Shown here in pieces: positions 8,348-17,448 of a stretch of 64,000 bases of DNA; the first letter of the stretch is position 1; the number at the start of each line of letters is the position of its first letter. A program made the translations under genes and the position numbers. The DNA comes from Octadecabacter antarcticus 307. Lineage in GTDB: Bacteria; Pseudomonadota; Alphaproteobacteria; Rhodobacterales; Rhodobacteraceae. The stretch spans positions 4,454,501 to 4,518,500 of the forward strand of contig NC_020911.1 in the NCBI RefSeq assembly GCF_000155675.2, in the 5' to 3' direction. Under the pieces are notes generated by a model. It ran no database searches and was not told the origin of the DNA. It saw only the letters and a program-made list of their open reading frames with translations.

Positions 8348-10936
8348 TCAAGCAACTATTGTCATTGCCGCAGACGCCATTGGCCGGTCTGAACGGATTG
8401 CTTCAAGTGAAAGTCCATCACTAATGAGTTTTTGAACGGCTTCATCTCGCCATATCAGATCCCCTTCACCAGGGAAGGTTCCCTTCAGCTCGCGTAATAC
8501 ATTAACGGCATGTAAAGCCCATGCGCGAAAGGAACTAAGCTCCCAGTACCCAACATCTTCAAGATGCGGCTCTGCACCTGACTTTGCAGTCTTGCAAGGT
8601 GTCGCGAGAATGGGTGAAACTTCCAGTTCATTCGCCCCAGCCACATTTTTCCGGATCCATTTGGGGTGGCCGGCAGCTTGACGGGCCTTGGTAGCGCCGA
8701 ACACTGTTGTTTCGTTCCCATCGGCGTGGGCTTCGAAAACGACACCAATTTTGTCGCCAAGCCACCAAGGGTCTGGTGCCGCGTCGCTTTCATCATTCCC
8801 AGCACTGAAACCGAGCAAGGTTCCAAGTGCGACCTGGCCAGCCTCGAAAGTATTCGCTTGGCTCAATTCTCCTTGGATCTTTGCAGCCCTTTTTTCAAAC
8901 TTAATATTGTTAATTGTCCCCATCGTCAGGAACTGCTGTTCAAGCGCTTCCACCTGTTTGAGCACTTCGGTATTTTGGTATGGCCCTGCTTCATCTTCGA
9001 GACCGCTGACGTCTCTTGAAAGAGCGTTTAACCACGAAATTGAGGGAGCTGCACTTCGGGATTTTGAAAACTGCAACCTAGCGGATACGGCCTGCGCATC
9101 GAGATCAGATTCGGACAATCTAAGGGCTATCGAGCCCGCCAAGTAATGCCAAAGTGCACGATATCCACGTAGATCGGAGTGATTTAGGTGCGTAAGGATG
9201 GTCTTAGCTTCGGCAAGTGCACCAGTAAAGTTTTTGTTCCAGATAGCTTCCTGATAAGATACCTCATGTGGCGCGACTTTTGCGAGATCATCCATTGCAG
9301 GAAAATCGGCTTGAACAAATGTACCTATGGAATTCCTGATCATTCCATCGGCACCAGACCAATCAGAACCGTTCTTCAAAAACATGTCGAAGTTATCAAA
9401 AATACTTTCGGCAGTAACATTTTTTGATTGATCCAAGCCAAATGTTAGCTCGGCCTGTAGTTCAGGATGAAAGTGCTTCCATTTCCGATTGTCTGCCAGA
9501 AAATCGACAAGCTCGACACCAGTGACTAGTACTGCCGAACGGTCCTGCAATGCTCTTGTGCACCGTCCCACTGCCTGAAGTATTCTTGTCTGTATCCTTT
9601 CGTTGAAAAGTGCGGTGGCACCCATTTTGGACATTATGAACCGTTCCTGTGAATTCATTGCTTTGGGAAGGCCGTCCACGCAAAGAAGCCGACACTCGTC
9701 ACCTGGAAAGTCTATGCCATCGAACCGGTTAGCCAAGATTGCTACCGCTTTTGTGGACGCAACGAACGGCGCTTTGTTTAGTTCGATGTCATCTTTATCG
9801 AAGACTTCATAGTCCTCAAGATGCTTTTCAACTAACGCAGTGTGCGCTTTGGCTTGTGCATCAGACGGGGTAAGAATGAGTGACCTGCCAGAGCGCTCTT
9901 GCATTGCAAGCCTAAGTCCGTCGGTCTGGTCGCCCGTTAATGATAAGCTTGGGAAAATGAAGAACCTTCGACCAACGCCAGCATTCTGAAAACCATCCGG
10001 AGCCTTAAGTCTGTCAATGGCTTTACGGCCGGTCAGTCTCTCGAGATCGCCACCTTTGCCTAATGTGGCTGACATGAAAATTCTTTGGCCAGCGTTGGCG
10101 AATGGAGCGTGTGTGGATGTCGGAGGAATTAAGGGGCGAATGAGGATTTCCCGAGACCCTAAATATACATGACATGCGTCAAGGTGTCCGCGAAGGAGGG
10201 ACCATTTGAAATAAAGTTCGGCATCGGTGTCAATGTCTGCATGACCGTCAACGATCTCGGACAAACCAGCCTCTAGCTTAGTGACCAGTGGAGTGGAGAG
10301 TTTTTCAACCCAATTTGCGTCGGCAGATCCAATCCAATCACCAGTAAGCCTTGAGTGATCCTGGGGATCAAGGTGTTGGTGCAGGAACTTCGAGAGCGCC
10401 AAGTGCAAAGTTGTTCCGGCTGCAATTCCTAAGGACCACATATTGGCGATGTAATTTTCGGCAGCATGTGCGTCATCGACAATTATTAGATCAGGATCTT
10501 CAAAAAACGGATGAGTGTTAAACAAGCCCGAGTAAGTACTAACCGCAACTTTGGCCCCAGTAATAAAATCTGTTTTGTCAGCAGGGGCAAATTTTTTCGT
10601 GCTTCCAGAAAGATCGACAACATCGATCCCGTACTGATGAAGCGCTTGATTGACAGTTTGATTGACTAGTTGACGAGTAGGGCAAAGATAAACGGCCCGA
10701 TCGCCAAATTTCTGCCTTCTCCAGTCAGCAATTAGAAGTCCAACAAGAGTCTTTCCGCTACCCGTGGGAAGCTGCAAAGCAACATCTGATTTGTCTGCAA
10801 AATCTGATGCATAAGCTTCAAGGATGTCTTTTTGGTGTGGCATTACATCTGGATATTGACGTTTTGTAAGCGTCTTGAAATGAGCGGCTGGATTTGTAGT
10901 CGATGTCGATGCGGAAATATTTGTTTTAAAAGCCAT
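8348..10936 (-). CDS. large DEAD/DEAH-type superfamily 2 helicase
   Basis: 862 residues. Helicase motifs are clear: HQKDILEAY (Q-like), Walker A LPTGSGKT (about 57-64), LCPTRQLVNQ (Ia), and the Walker B box VDDAH within DLIIVDDAHAAENYI. RIFMSATL is motif III. The C-terminal RecA lobe ends with AVGRCTRALQDRSAVLVTG, a motif VI resembling the Rad3/DinG type. About 350 further C-terminal residues have no recognisable fold. A short minus-strand frame ends 1 base before this ATG, so a partner gene once lay upstream. It sits between inverted IS5 copies beside an integrase, a typical place for phage-defence helicases. Defence is an inference; no nuclease domain is visible. Confidence 0.8.
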   Translation of the reverse strand: MAFKTNISASTSTTNPAAHFKTLTKRQYPDVMPHQKDILEAYASDFADKSDVALQLPTGSGKTLVGLLIADWRRQKFGDRAVYLCPTRQLVNQTVNQALHQYGIDVVDLSGSTKKFAPADKTDFITGAKVAVSTYSGLFNTHPFFEDPDLIIVDDAHAAENYIANMWSLGIAAGTTLHLALSKFLHQHLDPQDHSRLTGDWIGSADANWVEKLSTPLVTKLEAGLSEIVDGHADIDTDAELYFKWSLLRGHLDACHVYLGSREILIRPLIPPTSTHAPFANAGQRIFMSATLGKGGDLERLTGRKAIDRLKAPDGFQNAGVGRRFFIFPSLSLTGDQTDGLRLAMQERSGRSLILTPSDAQAKAHTALVEKHLEDYEVFDKDDIELNKAPFVASTKAVAILANRFDGIDFPGDECRLLCVDGLPKAMNSQERFIMSKMGATALFNERIQTRILQAVGRCTRALQDRSAVLVTGVELVDFLADNRKWKHFHPELQAELTFGLDQSKNVTAESIFDNFDMFLKNGSDWSGADGMIRNSIGTFVQADFPAMDDLAKVAPHEVSYQEAIWNKNFTGALAEAKTILTHLNHSDLRGYRALWHYLAGSIALRLSESDLDAQAVSARLQFSKSRSAAPSISWLNALSRDVSGLEDEAGPYQNTEVLKQVEALEQQFLTMGTINNIKFEKRAAKIQGELSQANTFEAGQVALGTLLGFSAGNDESDAAPDPWWLGDKIGVVFEAHADGNETTVFGATKARQAAGHPKWIRKNVAGANELEVSPILATPCKTAKSGAEPHLEDVGYWELSSFRAWALHAVNVLRELKGTFPGEGDLIWRDEAVQKLISDGLSLEAIRSDRPMASAAMTIVA

Positions 10937-10937
10937 T

Positions 10938-11060
10938 TTACAGAATCCTACCTAGACGTTTTCGAATATTTCTTTGGTTCTGCTTTACGTTGGATTCGTG
11001 GCTAGGGTGAGTCAGATCGCGCAATTCAGGGTAGTGCTGAACACATTTGCTTTGTTGCAT
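10938..11060 (-). pseudogene. 3' remnant of a gene coupled to the helicase
   Basis: A minus-strand frame ends with TAA one base before the helicase ATG (TAA-A-ATG). Its last ~40 codons are rich in Arg, Lys and Asn (HESNVKQNQRNIRKRLGRIL). Such tight spacing normally marks an operon. Just upstream, GCTTTGTTGCA near 11048 resembles a partial IS5-family end, so the front of the gene was probably lost there. The product cannot be named. Confidence 0.35.
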
Positions 11061-11273
11061 TATGAACGTCCGCTTTCTTGAGGTGCCCCAGTTTAGGTTG
11101 CGATCACAGCGAATGACCGCCCACCGCCCTCTTCCCTCAGCACGATTTCCGGGGTGGCGGACCCACCCCAAATGACCGCCACCCTGCGCCACCCCGCCAC
11201 CCCACTTGGCATGCTTCGCTTGCTAGCGGCGCAAATCTACGCGTCATGGGATGACGACTGGAGGGTGAGTTGC
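11061..11273. other. intergenic region with GCCACCC-type short repeats
   Basis: About 210 bases between the helicase remnant and the integrase start. The stretch around 11150-11205 repeats CCACCC and its complement several times (GGGGTGGCGGACCCACCCC, then CGCCACC blocks). This could hold integrase binding sites, but I see no tRNA or clear attachment core. Confidence 0.35.
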
Positions 11274-12533
11274 ATGGTCAACCGATTGCGATTGAATGAG
11301 AAATGCGTCCGCGACACCGAACCGGCGGTGGGACGTGACTACCAGATTTTTGACACAGATGTGCGGGGATTTGCCGTTTGTATATACCGCTCGGGAAACC
11401 GGGCGTTCACCATCGACTATCGCCATGCAGGGCGGCAACGGCGGATGACTATTGGGCGCTGGCCGGAATGGTCGACGACGTCCGCCCGCGACAGGGCGAA
11501 GGAACTGCGGCGTGAGATCGACGCAGGTGGTGATCCATTGGGCCAGAAGGAAAGTGGGCGGGAGGCCCCTAGGTTCAAGGATCTGATCGAGCGCTACATC
11601 GAGGTGCATCTGCCGCACCTCTCGCCAACCAACGCCTCGGACCAGAAATCGATGCTGGCGAAACTTGTGGCGCCGGAATGGAGCAATCGGCTTGTGACGG
11701 AAATTACGCCCTATGATGTGGAAAAGCTGCTGAACAAGGTCGCTGCTGGCCGGGCCCGCCCCTCAAAAGCCAAACCCAATAACCGGGCGCGGAAGCTGCA
11801 GGGGGCCAAGCCGACCCCGGTGCGCGCCAACCGGACCGGCGAGGTCCTGCGCAAGATGTTCACCTATGCCGTTGGTTGGGGTTGGCGCGAGGATAATCCG
11901 GCTTCGAGTTTCCGCCGTCGGATCGAAAATGCGCGCGAACGTTTCCTTTCCCATGAAGAAATCCACAAGCTGGCCGAAGCGCTGGAAGCGGCCGAGGATC
12001 GCCGCGCGGCCGATATTATCCGGTTGTGCATGCTGACTGGTGCGCGGGTGGGCGAGGTCCGCCAGGCACAGTTTATTCACTTCAATCTCGAACATCTCAG
12101 TTGGTCGAAACCGGCCAGCATGACCAAGCAGCGCAAGGTGCACCGCCTGCCAATCTCGGATGAGGCGGCAGCGATCGTGCGTCAGCGCCAGCTGCTGGTG
12201 CCGCGCGGATGCCAATTGCTGTTTCCGGGCGATGTACCCGGCCAGCCGGTAAAGGAAATCAGGCGCTTCTGGTCCAATATCCAGAAGCAGATTGGCATCC
12301 CGGATGTGCGCATCCACGATCTGCGGCACACCTTTGCGTCCCTGCTGGTCAGCGGTGGCGCGTCACTGGAAATGATCGGCAAACTGCTGGGCCACAGCCA
12401 GATGCAGACGACGCAGCGCTATGCCCACCTGATGGACTCGCCGCTGCGCGCAGGCGTAGATGCCGTGGCCAGCGCCTTCAGGCCTCGGCCCAAACTGGTG
12501 CATGATGCCAACGAGGCGCAGAAGACAGCCTGA
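11274..12533 (+). CDS. tyrosine-recombinase integrase (P4-like)
   Basis: 419 residues from ATG 11274, which has GGAGGG 9 bases upstream; an in-frame ATG at 11154 would add 40 residues of low plausibility. An N-terminal DUF4102-like arm-binding domain (FAVCIYRSGNRAFTIDYR, then MTIGRWPEWS) is followed by the core-binding and catalytic domains. The catalytic residues are seen in TGARVGEV (Arg), HDLRHTFASLL (His-x-x-Arg), LLGHS (His) and TTQRYAHL (Tyr). It inserts and excises a genomic island. It points towards a truncated integrase-associated gene and an IS remnant, so its own element is probably incomplete. Confidence 0.9.
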   Translation: MVNRLRLNEKCVRDTEPAVGRDYQIFDTDVRGFAVCIYRSGNRAFTIDYRHAGRQRRMTIGRWPEWSTTSARDRAKELRREIDAGGDPLGQKESGREAPRFKDLIERYIEVHLPHLSPTNASDQKSMLAKLVAPEWSNRLVTEITPYDVEKLLNKVAAGRARPSKAKPNNRARKLQGAKPTPVRANRTGEVLRKMFTYAVGWGWREDNPASSFRRRIENARERFLSHEEIHKLAEALEAAEDRRAADIIRLCMLTGARVGEVRQAQFIHFNLEHLSWSKPASMTKQRKVHRLPISDEAAAIVRQRQLLVPRGCQLLFPGDVPGQPVKEIRRFWSNIQKQIGIPDVRIHDLRHTFASLLVSGGASLEMIGKLLGHSQMQTTQRYAHLMDSPLRAGVDAVASAFRPRPKLVHDANEAQKTA

Positions 12534-12558
12534 CCCTCCACGCCCACCAATACCGCGA

Positions 12559-12757
12559 TCAGCAGGATCCCCGCAGCGCTTTCCAGATCGGCGTCAGTCT
12601 GCGGCGGATCGTGCGTTCATCCAGCACCTCGCCGCCATCGCCATTGGCGACGAACCATTCCTGCACCTCGCCTAACCATTCCGCTTGGGTTGCGGGCAGA
12701 CCCTGATCGTGGATGCGCACCATCAAGGTGATGTACATACCCTCCCAATCATAACGC
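12559..12757 (-). pseudogene. 3' fragment of an integrase-associated hypothetical gene
   Basis: The minus-strand frame has a protein-like C-terminus, YDWEGMYITLMVRIHDQG followed by ERTIRRRLTPIWKAL, of a kind I recall next to roseobacter integrases. Upstream of about 12757 the frame runs into an IS5-type transposase fragment, so only the last ~65 codons survive. The function is unknown. Confidence 0.5.
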
Positions 12758-13161
12758 GCGGTGCCTATGACACCCGTAAATGCCACGAGGCGATTGCCGC
12801 CAGGGAGGCCCACGCGGTGATCCCGCCGCGTAAGAATGCAAAGCCCTGGAAACCGACGAGCGCTGGAGCAATTGCCCGCAACGATGCGGTCAATGCGCAA
12901 CGATATCGGGGCCGCACCGTGTGGCGACGCTGGAGTGGATACCACCGCCGAAGCCGCGTCGAAACGAAGATGCATTCTATGAAACTACTTGGCCAATCGC
13001 TGATGGCGAGGGACTTCGAAAGGCAGGTCGCGGAGATCCAGATCCGTGTGGCCATCCTTAACCGTTACACGGCTCTTGGCATACCCATCACTGAGTCAGT
13101 AGGCAAAGTACGTCTGGGGAAAGGGGAAGAATACCCTTCATACGATTTGTGCAACAAAGCC
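12758..13161 (+). pseudogene. IS5-family transposase C-terminal remnant with right end
   Basis: From about 12760 the plus frame reads GAYDTRKCHEAIAAR, VIPPRKNAKPWKP and YHRRSRVETKMHSMKLLGQS, the C-terminal third of an IS5-family transposase related to, but different from, the full copies in this window. The right terminal repeat GATTTGTGCAACAAAGCC is at 13144-13161. The left part of the element is missing. Confidence 0.85.
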
Positions 13162-13186
13162 ACGATGATCGACTGATTGGGACATG

Positions 13187-14068
13187 TCAGCTGCGCCTGT
13201 TTGAAGTGTCCCGTTCGTGATAAAGGACAATTAGACCGGCACTGATGATGAAGGTCGCGCCCAGCAACGCAGGTTGGGTTGGAAGATCCTGCCACACGAG
13301 ATAGCCAATTGCGATAGCCCAAACAATTGAAGTATATTGAAATGGGGCGACTACGGCAGGCGCCGCTGCTGACACGGATTGGTTCATCAGGAAATGCGCG
13401 AAGGTAGCTATAAGTCCAAGCAGGCATATCAAAGACAGATCAATGAAATTTGGTGTCACCCATGCGAATGGTATGGTCACCCCTCCGAAAATGGCAACGC
13501 CGATTGTCTGAATCATAATCAATGTCATACCATCGGTGTTTCGAAGCATCCGCGTAAGGGTCAACATCATCGCCAAGGATATACTGCCAGCCAATGCTAT
13601 CAGGGCAGGGGCAGACAAGGTATCCTCTGAGAAGGGAAACACCAGAACAACGCCGACGAGCCCAACCAACACGGCCAACCATTGGTGCAGACCTACGTAC
13701 TCCTTGAGAATGGCAACGGAAAAAATTGTCAGAAATAATGGGGATGCCAAATAAAACATGAACACATCGGCGAGCGGTAGATATCGCACCGCCGCAAAGA
13801 AGCACCCGACCTCGGCAACAACAAACCCGATACGCAATACCTGTATGATTGGCCGTTCCCTCATAGATAGCCAGAGGGAACCCTGCTTGCGCCACAATAT
13901 GATTGCCAAGACCACAAGTGCCGCCAGACTGCGAAGACCAATCAACTGACCCACCGGATAAGTCGCGACCATCCACTTGCCAATTGCATCGTTGCTCGTG
14001 AACAAAAACATGGCAACCAGCATATATATTATGCCGGCACGGTTGCTTTCGGAGGAACCCTTCTGCAT
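13187..14068 (-). CDS. EamA/DMT-family membrane transporter
   Basis: 293 residues with about ten hydrophobic helices arranged as two EamA repeats; the second repeat ends GATFIISAGLIVLYHERD. It is an inner-membrane permease of the drug/metabolite transporter superfamily, and the substrate cannot be told from sequence. The ATG at 14068 is preferred; a TTG at 14071 also fits. It starts just after the stop of a truncated fumarylacetoacetate-hydrolase-like frame on the same strand. It resembles a second DMT protein at 43813 in its C-terminal repeat only in the way the family generally does. Confidence 0.85.
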   Translation of the reverse strand: MQKGSSESNRAGIIYMLVAMFLFTSNDAIGKWMVATYPVGQLIGLRSLAALVVLAIILWRKQGSLWLSMRERPIIQVLRIGFVVAEVGCFFAAVRYLPLADVFMFYLASPLFLTIFSVAILKEYVGLHQWLAVLVGLVGVVLVFPFSEDTLSAPALIALAGSISLAMMLTLTRMLRNTDGMTLIMIQTIGVAIFGGVTIPFAWVTPNFIDLSLICLLGLIATFAHFLMNQSVSAAAPAVVAPFQYTSIVWAIAIGYLVWQDLPTQPALLGATFIISAGLIVLYHERDTSNRRS

Positions 14069-14072
14069 CAAT

Positions 14073-14354
14073 TTAGAGAGGCAGTGTGTAGGCGGTTTTT
14101 ACAGTCGTATTTGCCAGTATCTCTTCTAGCGATCCGATTTTTGTACCCGTTGCCGCCTTAATGGTGGCAAGTGGATCGGCGCCGTTTAAAAGTTCTGACA
14201 TAGTCGCGGAAGCGTTGGAGATGTCAAAAACTTCTCCGTTGCGCAATACCACCACCGATGGTCCGTCAACGTCTGGTCGCCATGCCCAACCAATTAGTGT
14301 GCCGGAATCTCCGTCTTTTGGGAGTGTGTTTTCAGTCGTAAGTGTCCGAAACAT
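14073..14354 (-). pseudogene. fumarylacetoacetate-hydrolase-family N-terminal remnant
   Basis: 93 codons starting MFRTLTTENTLPKDGDSGTL, with GWAWRPDVDGPSVVVL and IGSLEEILANT. These are the N-terminal blocks of a roughly 390-residue FAH-type hydrolase of sugar-acid degradation. After ILANT the sequence no longer matches the family and stops after TAYTLPL, so a deletion has joined its front to foreign sequence. The catalytic C-terminal domain is missing. It diverges from a broken TRAP binding-protein gene, which fits a decayed sugar-acid catabolic locus. Confidence 0.7.
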
Positions 14355-14566
14355 CTATTTTTAGCCTGTTTGATTGTGGCAAGTATATCGCGCATGTCTG
14401 CCAATGCCTGAAGTATTTTTAGATATGAAATGTCTTTGGTGGATTTTTAAAAAATAAGGCAATGAAATAATAAAGTAATAACCAGTAAGTGGGTTGTTTG
14501 ACGCTACGTAATCTATAATTTTTTTGTTAGCACGTGGCAGCCCAATGGTCAAAGCCGCATCACCTT

Positions 14567-14573
14567 AAGGAGG
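14567..14573 (+). promoter_or_regulatory. ribosome-binding site of the broken TRAP gene
   Basis: AAGGAGG is a perfect Shine-Dalgarno sequence, 6 bases before ATG 14580. It fixes the start of the dctP-like pseudogene. Confidence 0.8.
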
Positions 14574-14579
14574 AACAAC

Positions 14580-14994
14580 ATGACAACTAAGTATATGCTT
14601 TTCGCGACAGCCTCTGCCGTCGCTGTGCTAGGACTTTCGCCTGCCGTGGCCGCTGCTCAAATAATGCTGAAATGGGCGCACGTTTACTAATCGAGCGAAC
14701 CATATCACACTTGCGCCGTGGCCGCTAACAACCTCTTAATGGATGCCACAGAAGGTCGGTACGGAATCGAAGTATTCCCTGCTTCGTCGCTGGGCAAAGA
14801 GGTGGACATCAACGAAGGATTGGGTTTTGGCACGGTCGATATCATTTACACCGGTCAATTATTTGCAGGCCGGTCATACGGCCCCATCGCCATTGGTGGC
14901 GCACCGTTCATGTTCCGCGATTGGGATCACTGGGATAAATTCCGCAATTCTGACCTTTTTAACGAAATGTCCGAAGGTTATACCGATGCCACTG
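14580..14994 (+). pseudogene. TRAP transporter substrate-binding protein (DctP-type), disrupted
   Basis: ATG 14580 opens a signal peptide (MTTKYMLFATASAVAVLG ending AVAAAQ) and the mature start LKWAHVY. TAA at 14688 stands where the family has Glu; the same frame then continues as SSEPYHTCAV, GRYGIEVFPASSLGKEVDI and MFRDWDHWDKFRNSDLF. At 14994 the IS5 element copy 2 cuts the gene, and the rest is not found on its other side. It would have been a periplasmic solute-binding protein, probably for an organic acid. It now has a nonsense mutation and an IS truncation. Confidence 0.85.
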
Positions 14995-15061
14995 GGCTTT
15001 GTTGCACAAATAGTCTCGTATCAGGGATTCATGTTGTAAATCCAGCATGGTAGCTGGCGTC

Positions 15062-16033
15062 ATGAGTAAACCTATCGCCCCGATTTACCGCACGAGGAAC
15101 TGGCCTGAGTATAACAAGGCCCTGAAGCGACGCGGGTCACTGACCATTTGGTTTAACCCAGAGGTCACTTGGAAAGCTGCGCCTACCGTTGCCCGGCAGT
15201 GGTTTGTTTGCAAACCATGAGAGGGGGGCAAACGGGGCCGCCAGCCACGCTATAGCGACGCGGCGATCCAAGCCTGTCTCACGTTGAAAGTGCTGTTCGG
15301 AATGCCTTTGAGGCAGGCGACGGGCTTTGTGGAAAGCCTGTTGAAATTGATCGACCTTGACTGGGAGGTCCCAGACTTCAGCACGTTATGTCGGCGTCAG
15401 AAAAGGCTATCGGTTACCATCCCGTATCAGGGCTCAAAGGGCCCGCTAAACCTCCTTATCGACAGTACCGGCATCAAAGTTGAGGGCGAAGGTGAGTGGA
15501 ACGCTCGCAAGCATGGCGGGCCGAAACGTCGGGTGTGGCGCAAGATACATATAGGGATTGATGAAGAAACGTTGGAGATACGCGCGGTCGAAGTGACGAG
15601 TAGCAGCATTGGAGACCCACCCATGTTGCCCAACCTTCTCGGTCAGATCACACCAGATCAGAAGATTGGCAGTGTCACAGCAGATGGGGCATATGACACC
15701 CGCAAATGCCATGATGCGATTGCGGCCCGCAATGCCCGTGCTGTCATCCCGCCACGCAAGAATGCCAAGCTATGGAAGCCGGATACGCTGGGGGCCAGAG
15801 CCCGAAACGAAGCGGTACAGTCCTCAAAGGATCTCGGCCGCGCTCAATGGCGTCGCTTGAGCGGATACCACCGCAGGAGTCGTGTTGAGACAAAGATGCA
15901 TTGTTTGAAACTACTCGGGCAGCGCCTGGCCGCACGAGACTTTGACCGGCAAGTTGCGGAAGTCCAAATCCGTGCCGCGATACTCAACGGCTTCACCGCC
16001 CTTGGCATCCCAAACACCGTTACTGTAGGCTGA
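15062..16033 (+). pseudogene. IS5-family transposase with in-frame 39-nt insert and TGA
   Basis: The frame starts at ATG 15062 (MSKPIAPIYRTRNWPEYN) and is interrupted by TGA at 15218-15220 inside the 39-nt insert. It then continues in frame as GGKRGRQPRYSDAAIQ to the stop at 16033. An internal ATG at 15284 leaves 249 codons covering the DDE catalytic region. The twin at 7259 is identical, so the insert was present before the IS was copied or inverted. Confidence 0.85.
15188..15226 (+). repeat. 39-nt palindromic in-gene insert (element A, copy 2)
   Basis: Same sequence as 8066-8104: GTTGCCCGGCAG, stem TGGTTTG/CAAACCA, TGAGAGGGG. Comparison with the sister transposase at 28541 places it exactly between the Thr codon ACC and the Gly codon GGC. 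Confidence 0.87.
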
Positions 16034-16227
16034 ATCCGTCAGGGGTCAGGGGAAGCACGCCATAAGGGCGATTTGTGCAACAAAGCCAAAGCCACCGCAA
16101 AACCCAGGCTGCACTCTGGTTTACTTTTATGAATGATGGCTTAAAGAGTTAACGATGTAAAATATCAAGCTGAGGTGATTCGTTTTAACTGTTTTTAAAA
16201 TTTGAATTTTTTGTAAAGATAATAAAA

Positions 16228-16683
16228 ATGTCGAAATTAAGTCAACTTATCTACTTAAGCCACATCCAAGACGATACGACCGCAAATGATATTATTCCCA
16301 TCCTCGAAATATCAAGGTATAATAATTATCGGGACAACGTATCTGGGCTTCTTATTCACGGTGAACATATTTTTCTTCAAGCTCTTGAGGGGAGCTGCGA
16401 CGCGGTAACTCGTTGCTATGCTCGCATTTGTAGTGATGCTCGGCATGGATCGCCGTATATTGTGTGGCAAGGTGTATTAGAGAAACGCTTATTCCCAAAT
16501 TGGAGCATGGGCTACTGTACGTCGTACGATCTTAATGATGATGATAATCAGGCCCTTCTTGCTCTGACTAATTTGATAGCTAATGAAGTTAAAAATGTGG
16601 GAAGTGATCTACTCATTTCTGTACTTGCCCGTGTCTTCTTTGAGGGTCCCAAAGAGGGAGTTGAAGTGATATCAAAACGCTAA
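16228..16683 (+). CDS. BLUF-domain blue-light photoreceptor
   Basis: 151 residues: a single FAD-binding BLUF domain with a short helical C-terminal cap and no effector domain. Counting from Y9 (LIYLS), the key residues fall at the same spacing as in AppA: N33 (YNNYRD), Q51 (FLQALEG), W92 and M94 (NWSMGY). The flavin hydrogen-bond switch therefore looks functional. It would sense blue light and signal by protein contact, as short BLUF proteins do. It stands alone between an IS5 element and a broken RES gene, in AT-rich DNA. A second BLUF gene is at 27104. Confidence 0.92.
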   Translation: MSKLSQLIYLSHIQDDTTANDIIPILEISRYNNYRDNVSGLLIHGEHIFLQALEGSCDAVTRCYARICSDARHGSPYIVWQGVLEKRLFPNWSMGYCTSYDLNDDDNQALLALTNLIANEVKNVGSDLLISVLARVFFEGPKEGVEVISKR

Positions 16684-16859
16684 ATCTGACTTTGTCGATC
16701 AATCTTCAGCGCCCGCAACAGGTAAGGTTAAAACGTTAGTGGTCTTTTATTCAGTTTTATTGGTGGCAGCGCGATAGCTACAAAAAAACACTTGTCGAGT
16801 ACTTCTATAGCGGTGATTAGTCTTAACCTAATTATGATAGTTTGGGTGTGGATAACCAG
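16684..16859. other. AT-rich gap after the BLUF gene
   Basis: No gene, repeat or terminator that I can support. Confidence 0.5.
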
Positions 16860-17448
16860 ACTGGGACAGTACCATTAATCTGACAGGCCGCTCTGCCGTG
16901 CACCGCAGAATATTGCATTGAAAGCATGCCACTGGCATTCCTGCTCTCTATGTCGCTAATACGGTCGATACTGCAATATCTGAGGTCAGGCCCTGGTTAG
17001 GAGCCGAGATATCGGTCGCCACCTGCAAACTAATTCGCCCATTGCGGACCACTGATCTTTCAGTCGGCCACAGCAAATCATCATTTGGCGAAGCCGCCAT
17101 CAAGCACGCCATGGGTGGTCAGGGGCAGTCCAGAGCCGACACGAGAAGAGAAAGCTTCGGCTGTTTGGATTGAAATCAATAATGCCTTCTCCAGACCCGT
17201 GATGGCGTCCGATGATCAAGCGGATTATGCTCCTTCTCAAATACTAGCGGAATTATTTCAAAATGCAGGATATGAGGCGATCGCATATAAAAGCCCCTTC
17301 GGTGATAATGAGAAAAAAAAGGGGTTATAATATAGTGATTTTTGATATTGAAGCTGTTGAGGTGGTGAGCTGCGCGCCGTATCAGGTTGAATCTATCAAA
17401 GTTGAAGTAAAGCAAACTGGAAATCCGTGGTTCAAGCGGAACTCTTAG
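16860..17448 (+). pseudogene. RES-domain toxin (NAD-depleting family), frameshifted
   Basis: RES-family blocks appear in order but in different frames: TGIPALYVANTVDTAISEVR and PWLGAEISVATCKLIRPLRT near 16930-17060. Then ASAVWIEINNAFSRPV and SDDQADYAPSQILAELFQNA follow in the frame of 17085-17330, and YNIVIFDIEA and GNPWFKRNS in the frame of 17263-17448. The last shift lies at a run of eight A followed by four G near 17310. RES proteins are NAD-degrading toxins paired with Xre-type antitoxins; no antitoxin is visible beside it. With at least two shifts it is dead. Confidence 0.75.

Larger units (their letters stand above)
14995..16087 (+). mobile_element. IS5-family insertion sequence, copy 2 (1093 bp)
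   Basis: Ends are GGCTTTGTTGCACAAAT at 14995 and GATTTGTGCAACAAAGCC ending at 16087. It has the same length and sequence as copy 1 (7205-8297) in opposite orientation, including the 39-nt insert. The pair brackets 6.7 kb. No target duplication is visible. Confidence 0.93.

Noticed and set aside
8348..11060. Hachiman-type (HamA-HamB) defence system
   Set aside because: The helicase could fit HamB in size, but the upstream remnant is only ~40 codons and shows no HamA-like motif, so the name is not supported.
12761..12975. Minus-strand extension of the integrase-associated fragment to 138 codons
   Set aside because: The upstream half is the antisense of the IS5 transposase remnant, so only the last ~65 codons belong to a gene.
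7205..16087. Functional composite transposon made of IS5 copies 1 and 2
   Set aside because: No target duplication at the outer ends and genes truncated on both sides with no partner halves; rearrangement explains it equally well.
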